Of a DNA stretch of 64,000 nucleotides, positions 53,065-60,558 are shown in pieces. A model generated the notes under the pieces. It worked only from the letters and a program-made list of their open reading frames with translations. It made no database searches and was not told where the DNA came from. This stretch comes from Desertivirga arenae (GTDB taxonomy: Bacteria; Bacteroidota; Bacteroidia; Sphingobacteriales; Sphingobacteriaceae). Each line of letters begins with the position of its first letter. Positions within the stretch are counted from its first letter, which is position 1. The stretch lies in NCBI RefSeq assembly GCF_017355785.1, contig NZ_JAFEWE010000001.1, positions 310,001-374,000 of the forward strand, read 5' to 3'. The translations under genes were made by a program, and so were the position numbers.

Positions 53065-54525
53065 TTATTTCAGGGATGGCATTTCATCCAAGGTAATTAC
53101 ATAAGGATGTGCCATGATCTTTTTCCAAAGCGTTAAGGTATTGTAAGTTCTCATTCTTGTATAATCGCCATACCAGGTCATAAACCAAGACCATGCTGCT
53201 GCATCTGCAACAAGGTTATCTGGGTCGGGATTAGAACCACATTCAGAAAGTGCTACCATTTTCTTGCCCCCATACAACGCGTTCATATTGTTAAACTCAA
53301 TTGATTGAGAGCTATGATCACCCTGCTTATAAATGTCCCTTCCAACGATGTCAACATAAGCATCACCCGGATACCAGGCTTCATCATTAGGTTCGCGAGT
53401 CCACACCCAAATCAAGTTTTTTAAGCCGTGATAATTAACCATACGGTCATACATAATCTGATAAAGCTTTTTGCAAGGTTCAGGTCCTTTAGCTCCCCAC
53501 CAAAACCAGCCCCCTGCTGCTTCATGTAAAGGTCGCCAGATAACTGGTACATTCTGAACTTGTAATTCCTTTAATAAGCCAGACACGTAGTCAATATCAC
53601 TGATCATCGCATTATACTCAGGAGAACCAACAGAAAGTATCTTTGAAACATCGAAAGTTGTTTTATCTGCATAAAACTCTTCGGTTTGGCGGGAAGGATC
53701 CCTCCAGTGCCAAAGAAATACAGGGATACCATTCCTATCCCACCACGTTTTAGCATCACGAACACTGGTTTTATCATCATACCAGGTATAGCCACGGTTT
53801 ACATGCATAAAATCGACGCCCATAATTGCAGGTTCCTTGCCTGTATTCTGCTTCAGCCAATTTGTTTCGTCAAAACTATTCAAGGTCATTACGCCTGATA
53901 GTATTTTCTTACCATAGTTATCTCGTAAAAACTGATAAACCTTGTTAGCTTGTATACTTGCGCCCTGGGTGACTAGTGAGGTGTTAATATTGAAGCGAGA
54001 GCTGGGATCAATGGCTTCTAATTTCAGGAAATCTATTTGCATATATCCCCATGAATTATTGATTGCAAGGGTATGTGTTCCCGCTGTTAGTTTGAAGCTA
54101 TTTACAATTTTATAATCAGTAAAAGTTGCACTGGCCGGAATTGTAAAATTGGAGGATACCCCATCAATGGCAACAATGTTTGTTTTCTCTCCATAAGGAG
54201 AAGCTGCATTGATATAGATATTATAGTAAGCGTCTGAGGGTATACTTACCTGAAAAGAAACGGAACCAGAGTTCTGCTCGACAAAAAAGCCTCCGGAACG
54301 CCCAGCATCTGCCACAGCTACTGCACCACCTGATAATGTGCCTTGTTCAGCTTCTAATATTGGCCCTGTAAGTGGTGGAGTTGTTGTTCCCCCGCCCGGT
54401 TTACCAGAAATTACCTCTTGTAACTTCAGTGATGTACCTTGTTCGTCTTCCTTCTTACATGCTGAGAGGAGGCTCTGAATAAACAGGAATGCTAATAGGA
54501 CTTTTGTAAGATTTGTTACTTTCAT
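53065..54525 (-). CDS. GH26 beta-mannanase with N-terminal CBM35-like module, lipoprotein
   Basis: This 486-aa protein has a lipoprotein signal ending LLSAC (Cys23) and a Gly/Thr/Pro linker (about 40-54). A CBM35-like beta-sandwich follows (about 57-172: EAEQGTLSGGAVAV, then GYMQIDFLKLE), and then the GH26 barrel with acid/base Glu335 (WRPLHEAAGGWFWWG) and nucleophile Glu428 (VALSECGS). It differs from the other two GH26 copies in the active-site text, so it likely has a different cutting preference. A surface endo-mannanase that starts breakdown is the simplest role. Confidence 0.92.
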   Translation of the reverse strand: MKVTNLTKVLLAFLFIQSLLSACKKEDEQGTSLKLQEVISGKPGGGTTTPPLTGPILEAEQGTLSGGAVAVADAGRSGGFFVEQNSGSVSFQVSIPSDAYYNIYINAASPYGEKTNIVAIDGVSSNFTIPASATFTDYKIVNSFKLTAGTHTLAINNSWGYMQIDFLKLEAIDPSSRFNINTSLVTQGASIQANKVYQFLRDNYGKKILSGVMTLNSFDETNWLKQNTGKEPAIMGVDFMHVNRGYTWYDDKTSVRDAKTWWDRNGIPVFLWHWRDPSRQTEEFYADKTTFDVSKILSVGSPEYNAMISDIDYVSGLLKELQVQNVPVIWRPLHEAAGGWFWWGAKGPEPCKKLYQIMYDRMVNYHGLKNLIWVWTREPNDEAWYPGDAYVDIVGRDIYKQGDHSSQSIEFNNMNALYGGKKMVALSECGSNPDPDNLVADAAAWSWFMTWYGDYTRMRTYNTLTLWKKIMAHPYVITLDEMPSLK

Positions 54526-54716
54526 CTGTGTTTAATTTATTTAGTTTAATTGGTGGTTTCGCTGTCTGATGAGACAATCCTGTTTTTCCGTATAAAAAGA
54601 CCGGAAGTATTGTTCTTACAATTGCATCTGAACTCCTTTGGATAAACTCTGCTGAGAGATCCTGAATTCAGTTGCTATAATTAGTTGTCAGGTCAAAAGT
54701 AGGGGTAGCAAAAGTT

Positions 54717-54751
54717 CTGTTTGTATAGAAAAGGGGTTGATAATGTAAAAG
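54717..54751 (-). promoter_or_regulatory. Mannan-locus motif, site E (CBM35-GH26 gene)
   Basis: The minus strand reads TTTTACATTATCAACCCC, then TTTTCTATACAAACAG and a later CTTTTG. It keeps ACATT, ACCC, the T-rich block and CAA-CAG of site B. It lies about 190 bp before the start, nearly the same distance as site B from susC. Confidence 0.55.
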
Positions 54752-54833
54752 GGATAAGGGAGGAATTAACAATTGATGATGTGAAGAAGTAAAATTTTCC
54801 TATTTATTTTTTCAAGGGCTGTGGCATTTAATT

Positions 54834-55205
54834 CTTGGTTGAAGTTAGAAAGATTCCGAAAACGGCAGGCGCTAGATATCGTAGCGATTGTTGGTATTTA
54901 AAGCCAGGTGACCCTGAGCAAACCCAAGGTCTGTGCCTTGTCCGATTTAAAATAGTCTTCAAGCAGGTTTCCAAAGCGTACCAGAAGGTCTTTATTCAAA
55001 TTATTCCTGGGTATAAATTGCCTGCCATAGTACCGAATACAGTAATTGAGTAGAAGCTCGATGTTGGAAACAATAAGTGTTCTACTATGCTTATCAATGT
55101 TTTGGTCTATTTCTTCCTCTATTTTTTTCGACAACCAACGATAGTATTTCTTTCTTTTTTCAATAGATAAAGCGCCTCGATTGTTGAAAAGGATATCGCA
55201 ACATA
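54834..55205 (-). pseudogene. Remnants of AraC-type regulator(s)
   Basis: The minus strand carries an open part (about 55205-54898) that reads KKIEEEIDQNIDKHSRTLIVSNIELLLNYCIRYYGRQF in pattern, the typical middle of Bacteroidota AraC regulators, without a start codon. It stops soon after DKAQTLGLL, where the HTH should begin. The next 57 bases (54837-54893) read ATISSACRFRNLSNFN and are nearly the same as the HTH DNA of the AraC gene at 32534-33406. So two AraC pieces meet here. A divergent AraC regulator would suit the alcohol dehydrogenase gene to the right. Confidence 0.7.
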
Positions 55206-55243
55206 AGTTAATCTAACCTGTTATAAAAAAATAAAAGAGACCA

Positions 55244-56302
55244 ATGGAAGTAAAAGAAATTAAAGCATACGGAACGGCGGAAGCAACAGCTCCCCTGGAT
55301 CAACTGAATATTAACCGCAGGAAGCCTACTCCACACGATGTAGAAATAGAGATCTTGTTCTGTGGAGTTTGTCATTCAGACCTCCATACAGCAAGAAGCG
55401 AATGGGGCCCTTCCATGTATCCTTGTGTTCCCGGACATGAGATCGTAGGTAGAATTGTTAGCGTGGGTGCTCATGTTAACAAATTTCAAGTGGGCCAGAT
55501 GGTTGGTGTAGGGTGTTTGGTTGATTCTTGTCAGGAATGTCAGTATTGTAAAGAGGGGCTGGAGCAATACTGTGAACCGGGCGCGACGCAAACGTATAAT
55601 TCTCCGGACAAGCACTTTCCCGGAAATCCAACTTTCGGTGGCTATTCTGAAAGCATCGTAGTAAATGAAAACTTTGTTCTAAGTATCCCTGAAAATCTTG
55701 ATCCCGCTGCGGCTGCCCCTTTACTTTGCGCAGGGATCACCACTTATTCACCTTTACATCATTGGAAGGTGGGCCCCGGTCAAACTGTTGGTATTGTAGG
55801 CATTGGAGGCTTGGGACATATGGGCCTTAAGATTGCGAAAGCAATGGGTGCACATGTAGTAGCCTTTACTACTTCTGAGTCTAAGTTTGCAGAAGCCAAA
55901 AGGCTTGGCGCTGATGAAGTAGTGCTATCAAAAGACGCTGAACAAATGGCGGCCTATCGAGGTAAGCTGCACTTTATTCTCGATTGTGTTTCTGCAGAAC
56001 ACGATATTAATGCTTATCTAAATCTTCTCCGGGTAGACGGTTCTTTAGCTTTGGTAGGAGCCCCCGAAAAGCCGCTTCCGGTTGCTGCTTTCAGCTTAAT
56101 CCCCGCACGCAGAAGCTTTGCCGGTTCAATGATAGGCGGAATTGCCGAGACTCAGGAGATGTTGAACTTTTGCGCTGAACATAACATTCCTGCCGATATT
56201 GAAATCATCAATATCCAGAATATCAATGAAGCTTACGAGCGCCTGCTTAAAGGCGATGTGAAATACCGCTTTGTAATTGATATGGCTTCATTAAAGAATT
56301 AA
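55244..56302 (+). CDS. Zinc-dependent NAD(P) alcohol dehydrogenase (YahK/CAD-like)
   Basis: This 352-aa medium-chain dehydrogenase has catalytic-zinc ligands Cys43 (GVCHSDLH) and His65 (PGHEIVG) and structural-zinc cysteines 96, 99, 102 and 110 ([16 protein letters not shown]). The Rossmann motif is [12 protein letters not shown]. The sequence resembles the YahK/cinnamyl-alcohol-dehydrogenase group, which reduces a wide range of aldehydes with NADPH. It is divergent from the AraC remnant and is followed by a cupin tail. Confidence 0.92.
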   Translation: MEVKEIKAYGTAEATAPLDQLNINRRKPTPHDVEIEILFCGVCHSDLHTARSEWGPSMYPCVPGHEIVGRIVSVGAHVNKFQVGQMVGVGCLVDSCQECQYCKEGLEQYCEPGATQTYNSPDKHFPGNPTFGGYSESIVVNENFVLSIPENLDPAAAAPLLCAGITTYSPLHHWKVGPGQTVGIVGIGGLGHMGLKIAKAMGAHVVAFTTSESKFAEAKRLGADEVVLSKDAEQMAAYRGKLHFILDCVSAEHDINAYLNLLRVDGSLALVGAPEKPLPVAAFSLIPARRSFAGSMIGGIAETQEMLNFCAEHNIPADIEIINIQNINEAYERLLKGDVKYRFVIDMASLKN

Positions 56303-56306
56303 TGAT

Positions 56307-56411
56307 ATGGAAATTACGAGGATAGGGTCTCACATTGCTATCCAGGAACAACTTGATGGAAAGGTGGTCGACTGGATGGAAAAGGTTACAGATGAACAGT
56401 ATAAAAAATAA
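56307..56411 (+). pseudogene. C-terminal remnant of a cupin-domain protein
   Basis: A 34-codon frame reads [20 protein letters not shown] then [12 protein letters not shown]. This is the usual end of small cupin proteins of the carboxymuconolactone/mandelonitrile-lyase-associated group ([21 protein letters not shown]). The rest of the cupin is absent, as the dehydrogenase gene ends 4 bp upstream. A deletion joining the two genes is the likely cause. Confidence 0.6.
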
Positions 56412-56426
56412 ATAAATTTATATTAG

Positions 56427-56459
56427 AAGGCAATCGTTTGACGATTGCCTTTCTTTTTT
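56427..56459 (+). terminator. Rho-independent terminator after the dehydrogenase gene
   Basis: AAGGCAATCG (56427-56436) pairs with CGATTGCCTT (56442-56451) around TTTGA, followed by TCTTTTTT. It is a classic plus-strand terminator that ends the dehydrogenase/cupin-remnant transcript. Confidence 0.9.
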
Positions 56460-56460
56460 G

Positions 56461-56487
56461 GGTCCAAAAGTCATAACTTTCTGGACC
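56461..56487. repeat. Hairpin element related to the one at 63217-63293
   Basis: GGTCCAAAAG-TCATAA-CTTTCTGGACC folds into a hairpin with one bulge. The loop side (TAACTTTCTG) and the following CTGAAC resemble the element at the other end of the TonB cassette. It lies directly after the terminator. Confidence 0.45.
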
Positions 56488-56647
56488 TGAACAGAAAACG
56501 TCGCAATCCAAGACCAAAAAGTAGTGTCAAAAGCCCTTGGTAACAGTCTTAGATTTCAGAAGGAAATATGCTCTTAAACGAAAATCCTATTAACGCAAAC
56601 AATCGTATTTCTACTCTTATTTAGACAAATTAAAAATAATTTGTAAC

Positions 56648-56703
56648 ATTGCATTGCTTTTGAAGCAACTTCTGTTCTTTAATAGAAACAAGTGTAATGC
56701 AAT
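56648..56703. promoter_or_regulatory. Inverted repeat upstream of the first TonB receptor gene
   Basis: ATTGCATT (56648-56655) and AATGCAAT (56696-56703) are perfect inverted copies spaced by 40 bases, 46 bp before the start of the TonB receptor gene. They may be a pair of operator half-sites. A Fur box is not seen. Confidence 0.4.
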
Positions 56704-56748
56704 CTTACTTCTCAAACAAATTTTGATCTAATTATAACTTTCTTTGAA

Positions 56749-59100
56749 ATGAAATCTTTTTTACTTACTCTGAACATTCTTCTGGCTTGTATTGGACTTC
56801 AAGCACAAACCGGAGATTTATCAGGAAAGGTGTTTACTGCAGATAAAAAACCTGCTGGTAATATTTCGTTAACAATTAAAAACCTAAAATCTACGATTAC
56901 AAATGAAACGGGTGAGTTTTGGATTAAAGGTTTAAAGCCTGGTACCTATACTATTTCAGCTAAAACCATTGGCGGTACTGCTCAAGGGTCAGTTACAATT
57001 GAAGCTGGAAAGGCATCTAAAATCGAATTAACTCTTGACCAAAATTCCACCGAATTAACCGAAGTAACTGTTAAGAGCTATGTTTCCTATCGTAATGAAA
57101 GCACCAATTTGGCAACCCGTACCTCTACTCCACTGATAGAGATCCCTCAGTCTGTGCAGGTTATCACACAGCAAGTGATTAAAGATCAGCAGGCCTTTAC
57201 CATTAACGAAGTAATTAGAAATGTAGCCGGGATGAACAATTTTTCCACCTACCAGGATTATACTATGCGTGGTTTTCGGTCAAATGACGGAAACTTTGCC
57301 TATAATGGGGTACGGGGAGCACTTTACCAATTTGATATTCCTGGACAGTTGTATAATGTGGAGAGGATCGAAGCCATAAAAGGCCCTGCTTCTTCCCTTT
57401 TTAGTACTGCAAGTCCCGGAGGCGTGGTAAATATTGTCACCAAGCAACCCTTGTTTACTAAAAAATATGAAGTTCAAGCCACCTATGGGACCTATAATCA
57501 ATACCGGCTTATGGCTGATGCCACTGGTCCTTTAAGTTCAAAACTTGCTTATCGCTTCATTGTTGGGTACGAAAATGCGGATGCCCTTAGTAAAAACCAG
57601 GAAATAAGCCACCTCTTCATTGCACCTTCATTAAGGTATAATTTCTCAGAGCGAACTAATGCTACTTTAGAATTAAATATTTACAATGATCAACGCACTA
57701 TAGGATATGAAAGAGGCATTCTGGCTTTACAGAGAGCGGATGGCACCTATAACCTTGAGGCACTACCTATCCGTTGGTCCAGGAATAACCCTAATGATAA
57801 TAGTCACACCAAAGGTATTTCGAGCCAACTTCGGTTCAGTCATAAGTTAAATGATCAAATTTCTTTCCATTTCTTAGGTCGTGCGGTAAATACAACCCAG
57901 GAAGAGGAAGATTACACCAGCAACTTTAATAGTTTGGTAAAAGAGGGAGAAAATATACTTAAAAATCGTTACTGGCAATTCTTTAAACAAGATCCCTTAT
58001 ATGCTTATCAGGCGAATGCTTATGCTGAAGTTAAGCTAGCTACTGGTGGAATTCATCATACCATTGTTGGAGGATTAGACCTTGGTAGCAGCGGTCGTAC
58101 GTATTATTATGGAGCTTGGGGTGGTCCTGATTTAAATATCTATTCTCCAAATTTTTCTAACGATTTTCCGGTAGATAAAAGTGCTGATAACTTGAACTTT
58201 GGTGGTGAAACGAAAGAAAAAACTGTTTTAGCAGGAGGATATATTCAGGATCAGATTGATTTCGGCAGTCGCTTAAAGGCCTTAATAGGCTTACGTTTGG
58301 ACACCTATGATTATACAACGAGCTCCACGGATGATACAGCACCTGGTGCTATCACAAGAGATTCATCAAAGGCAGACGCCTTTTTACCTCGACTAGGGCT
58401 TGTTTATCTTCCTCATCCTAATGTTTCTATTTACGGAAGTTACAGTGAAGGCTTCAAACCCCAATACTCCAACTTCTCCACCGCCGGCGGTCCCTTCGAT
58501 CCGGAAAAAGGAGTTCAGTACGAAGTAGGGGTAAAAGCAGAGTTACTTCATGGGAAATTAGTACCAACGCTAGCGTTATATGATTTAAAGAAATCGAATA
58601 TCCTTATTCCTGACGCTACTGATGAGACCGGATTAAGACAAACTTCGGCAGGTGAGGCCAGAAGTAAAGGAATCGAGATCACCGTTCAGGGAAATGTATC
58701 TGAGCAGTTGAGCGTCGTTACCAATTACACATATAACGAAACTAAGAATACAAACGGGGGGGAATTCGGAGGACTGCAAGGTGAATGGTATGCAAACGCC
58801 CCTCAGCATACCGGTAACCTATGGGCAAAATATAGCTTTATCAATGGCGCTATTAAAGGCCTGAGCATTAACGGAGGACTACAGCATGTGGGAGAGCGGA
58901 ATACATTCACGGCTGGATTTAAACTTCCTTCCTATACGATAGCTGATGCAGGATTAAATTACCGCGTGGCAGGAGCATCCTTTGCTTTAAACGTCTATAA
59001 CCTTACTGATAAAAGGCATTATACCGGAGGATATGGCAGAGGGATTTTCTGGGCGGGAATGCCACGTAGTTTCCGTTTAACAGTTGGGTATCGCTTTTAA
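56749..59100 (+). CDS. TonB-dependent siderophore-type receptor
   Basis: This 783-aa protein has a signal peptide (cut after LQAQ) and a carboxypeptidase-like beta domain (about 22-95). The plug reads TPLIEIPQSVQVITQQVIKDQQAFTINEVIRNVAGM in pattern, then TMRGF and GPASSLFSTASPGGVVNIVTKQP, and a beta-barrel follows that ends in GYRF. The plug text is that of ferrichrome/hydroxamate-type siderophore receptors. It starts a plus-strand operon with a PepSY protein (1-nt overlap) and a ModE-like regulator, so the cargo could also be another metal complex. Confidence 0.9.
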   Translation: MKSFLLTLNILLACIGLQAQTGDLSGKVFTADKKPAGNISLTIKNLKSTITNETGEFWIKGLKPGTYTISAKTIGGTAQGSVTIEAGKASKIELTLDQNSTELTEVTVKSYVSYRNESTNLATRTSTPLIEIPQSVQVITQQVIKDQQAFTINEVIRNVAGMNNFSTYQDYTMRGFRSNDGNFAYNGVRGALYQFDIPGQLYNVERIEAIKGPASSLFSTASPGGVVNIVTKQPLFTKKYEVQATYGTYNQYRLMADATGPLSSKLAYRFIVGYENADALSKNQEISHLFIAPSLRYNFSERTNATLELNIYNDQRTIGYERGILALQRADGTYNLEALPIRWSRNNPNDNSHTKGISSQLRFSHKLNDQISFHFLGRAVNTTQEEEDYTSNFNSLVKEGENILKNRYWQFFKQDPLYAYQANAYAEVKLATGGIHHTIVGGLDLGSSGRTYYYGAWGGPDLNIYSPNFSNDFPVDKSADNLNFGGETKEKTVLAGGYIQDQIDFGSRLKALIGLRLDTYDYTTSSTDDTAPGAITRDSSKADAFLPRLGLVYLPHPNVSIYGSYSEGFKPQYSNFSTAGGPFDPEKGVQYEVGVKAELLHGKLVPTLALYDLKKSNILIPDATDETGLRQTSAGEARSKGIEITVQGNVSEQLSVVTNYTYNETKNTNGGEFGGLQGEWYANAPQHTGNLWAKYSFINGAIKGLSINGGLQHVGERNTFTAGFKLPSYTIADAGLNYRVAGASFALNVYNLTDKRHYTGGYGRGIFWAGMPRSFRLTVGYRF

Positions 59101-60155
59101 TGAAAGGGAGAAAGCTTTTTGCTCTCCATAGCATTTTAGGACTAATCACAGGAGTTTTACTTCTTGTGATTAGTCTTTCTGGTTCTATTCTTGTTTTTAG
59201 CGATGAGATAGATCATGCCTTAAATACGGATATATTAAAGGTTACTCCTCGCCATGAAAAGGTCTCCCTGGATTCCGCCTACCGCACAGCACTCAAAAGC
59301 TTTCCTGGTGGATTTGTCAGGATTAGACAACTGCCTGCCCAAAGCAATCATTCCATTGAATTTTCTGTAGAAAAAGGAGAAAACTGGACGTTTGCCTATA
59401 TAAATCCTTATACCGGCAAATTGACAGGCAGTCGGAATGCAAGAACGTATTTTATCGGTTGGGTACTGTTATTACACTACTCTTTATTGGGCGGGACTAT
59501 AGGAGAACTTTTAGTGGCAATACTTTCCATCACGCTGATGCTTTCAGTAATTACCGGATTAGTGGTTTACAGGAAGCATTTATTTAAAGTAATTACCTTT
59601 AAAATTAAATTCTCCTTTTCCAACTGGCGCAAAGCTTCCTCATCTTTACATCGCATAATAGGGGTTTGGTCGTTAATATTTAACCTAATATTTGCAATTA
59701 CTGGATTTTGGATGTTGCGTTATGTTTTCCAACCCTCCACTTATCAGCAGCAAAGTAAACAGCAGCTGGTTAATACCCCCTTTTCAGTGAGTCTTGATTC
59801 GTTAGTCCACACTTCAAAATCTACTTTCAAAGGCTTTGCTCCAGCGGCTGTTCTGCTTCCTGAAAGTAAGGAAGATAATATGCGAATATATGGAGCCGTG
59901 TCCAGTCAAAATTCTTTATTTGATAAATATTCGAACTTCATCGAATTTCAAACAGATCAGGTGAAAGAAGTGAGACGATCTAATATTACTTCTACCTCAC
60001 TGATGGAGCAATGGGATGCTATCGATTATACTTTGCACTCAGGACATTGGGGAAACACTATTATTAAACTGATCTACTGCCTTGCCGGATTAACTCCTGG
60101 TTTACTGTCTATAACAGGATTCGCCCTATGGTATAGAAAGAAGAAGCGCAGATAA
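59100..60155 (+). CDS. PepSY-associated membrane protein (reductase-like)
   Basis: This 351-aa protein has four membrane segments (about residues 8-30, 130-155, 186-210 and 325-345), with PepSY regions in the periplasmic loop (LDSAYRTALKSFPGGFVRIRQLP and AYINPYTGKLTGSRNARTYFIGWVLLLHYSLLGG). PepSY_TM proteins are found next to siderophore receptors and are thought to reduce the imported ferric complex with help of membrane-bound haem or flavin partners. Several His (His130 region, HRIIGVW) could bind haem. Its ATG uses the last base of the receptor's stop codon, so the two are coupled. Confidence 0.88.
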   Translation: MKGRKLFALHSILGLITGVLLLVISLSGSILVFSDEIDHALNTDILKVTPRHEKVSLDSAYRTALKSFPGGFVRIRQLPAQSNHSIEFSVEKGENWTFAYINPYTGKLTGSRNARTYFIGWVLLLHYSLLGGTIGELLVAILSITLMLSVITGLVVYRKHLFKVITFKIKFSFSNWRKASSSLHRIIGVWSLIFNLIFAITGFWMLRYVFQPSTYQQQSKQQLVNTPFSVSLDSLVHTSKSTFKGFAPAAVLLPESKEDNMRIYGAVSSQNSLFDKYSNFIEFQTDQVKEVRRSNITSTSLMEQWDAIDYTLHSGHWGNTIIKLIYCLAGLTPGLLSITGFALWYRKKKRR

Positions 60156-60222
60156 GTTAAGGAAGAAGGTGCCTCATAAAGCAGAATTTAGAAACTGATG
60201 CGTTTAAGATTATTTTTACAGC

Positions 60223-60558
60223 ATGAAACTTATAGCAAATGGCCGGGTTTGGATTGATTCGCCGGAAGGAGCTTTTCTAGGATACGGGAGAATTGAACTT
60301 CTTGAAAAAGTTGAAGAATTAGGGTCAATCAGACAAGCAGCTTTAGAAATGAAGATTTCTTACAAGCAAGCCTGGGATTTTATCGACCAAATGAATACTC
60401 GTGCCAACACAGCTCTGGTTATTTCGAAAAGAGGAGGTAAAGGCGGAGGTTCTGCAGAAGTGACCGAGGAAGGGAAACGTCTAATTTCACTATTCCAACA
60501 GTTTAATAAAGAATTCCAGGCCTTTCTCGCTGAGCAGACCGCCAAATTTGCTACTTAG
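60223..60558 (+). CDS. ModE-like winged HTH regulator
   Basis: This 111-aa protein is the stand-alone N-terminal domain of ModE: GRIELLEKVEELGSIRQAALEMKISYKQAWDFIDQMN in pattern, then ISKRGGKGGGSAEVTEEGKRLI. Full ModE has C-terminal molybdate-binding domains that are missing here. Such short forms regulate molybdate or other oxyanion genes in many bacteria. It is the third gene of the TonB-PepSY operon. It overlaps the convergent second TonB receptor gene by 8 bp. The long palindrome at 63141-63171 is a possible target. Confidence 0.85.
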   Translation: MKLIANGRVWIDSPEGAFLGYGRIELLEKVEELGSIRQAALEMKISYKQAWDFIDQMNTRANTALVISKRGGKGGGSAEVTEEGKRLISLFQQFNKEFQAFLAEQTAKFAT

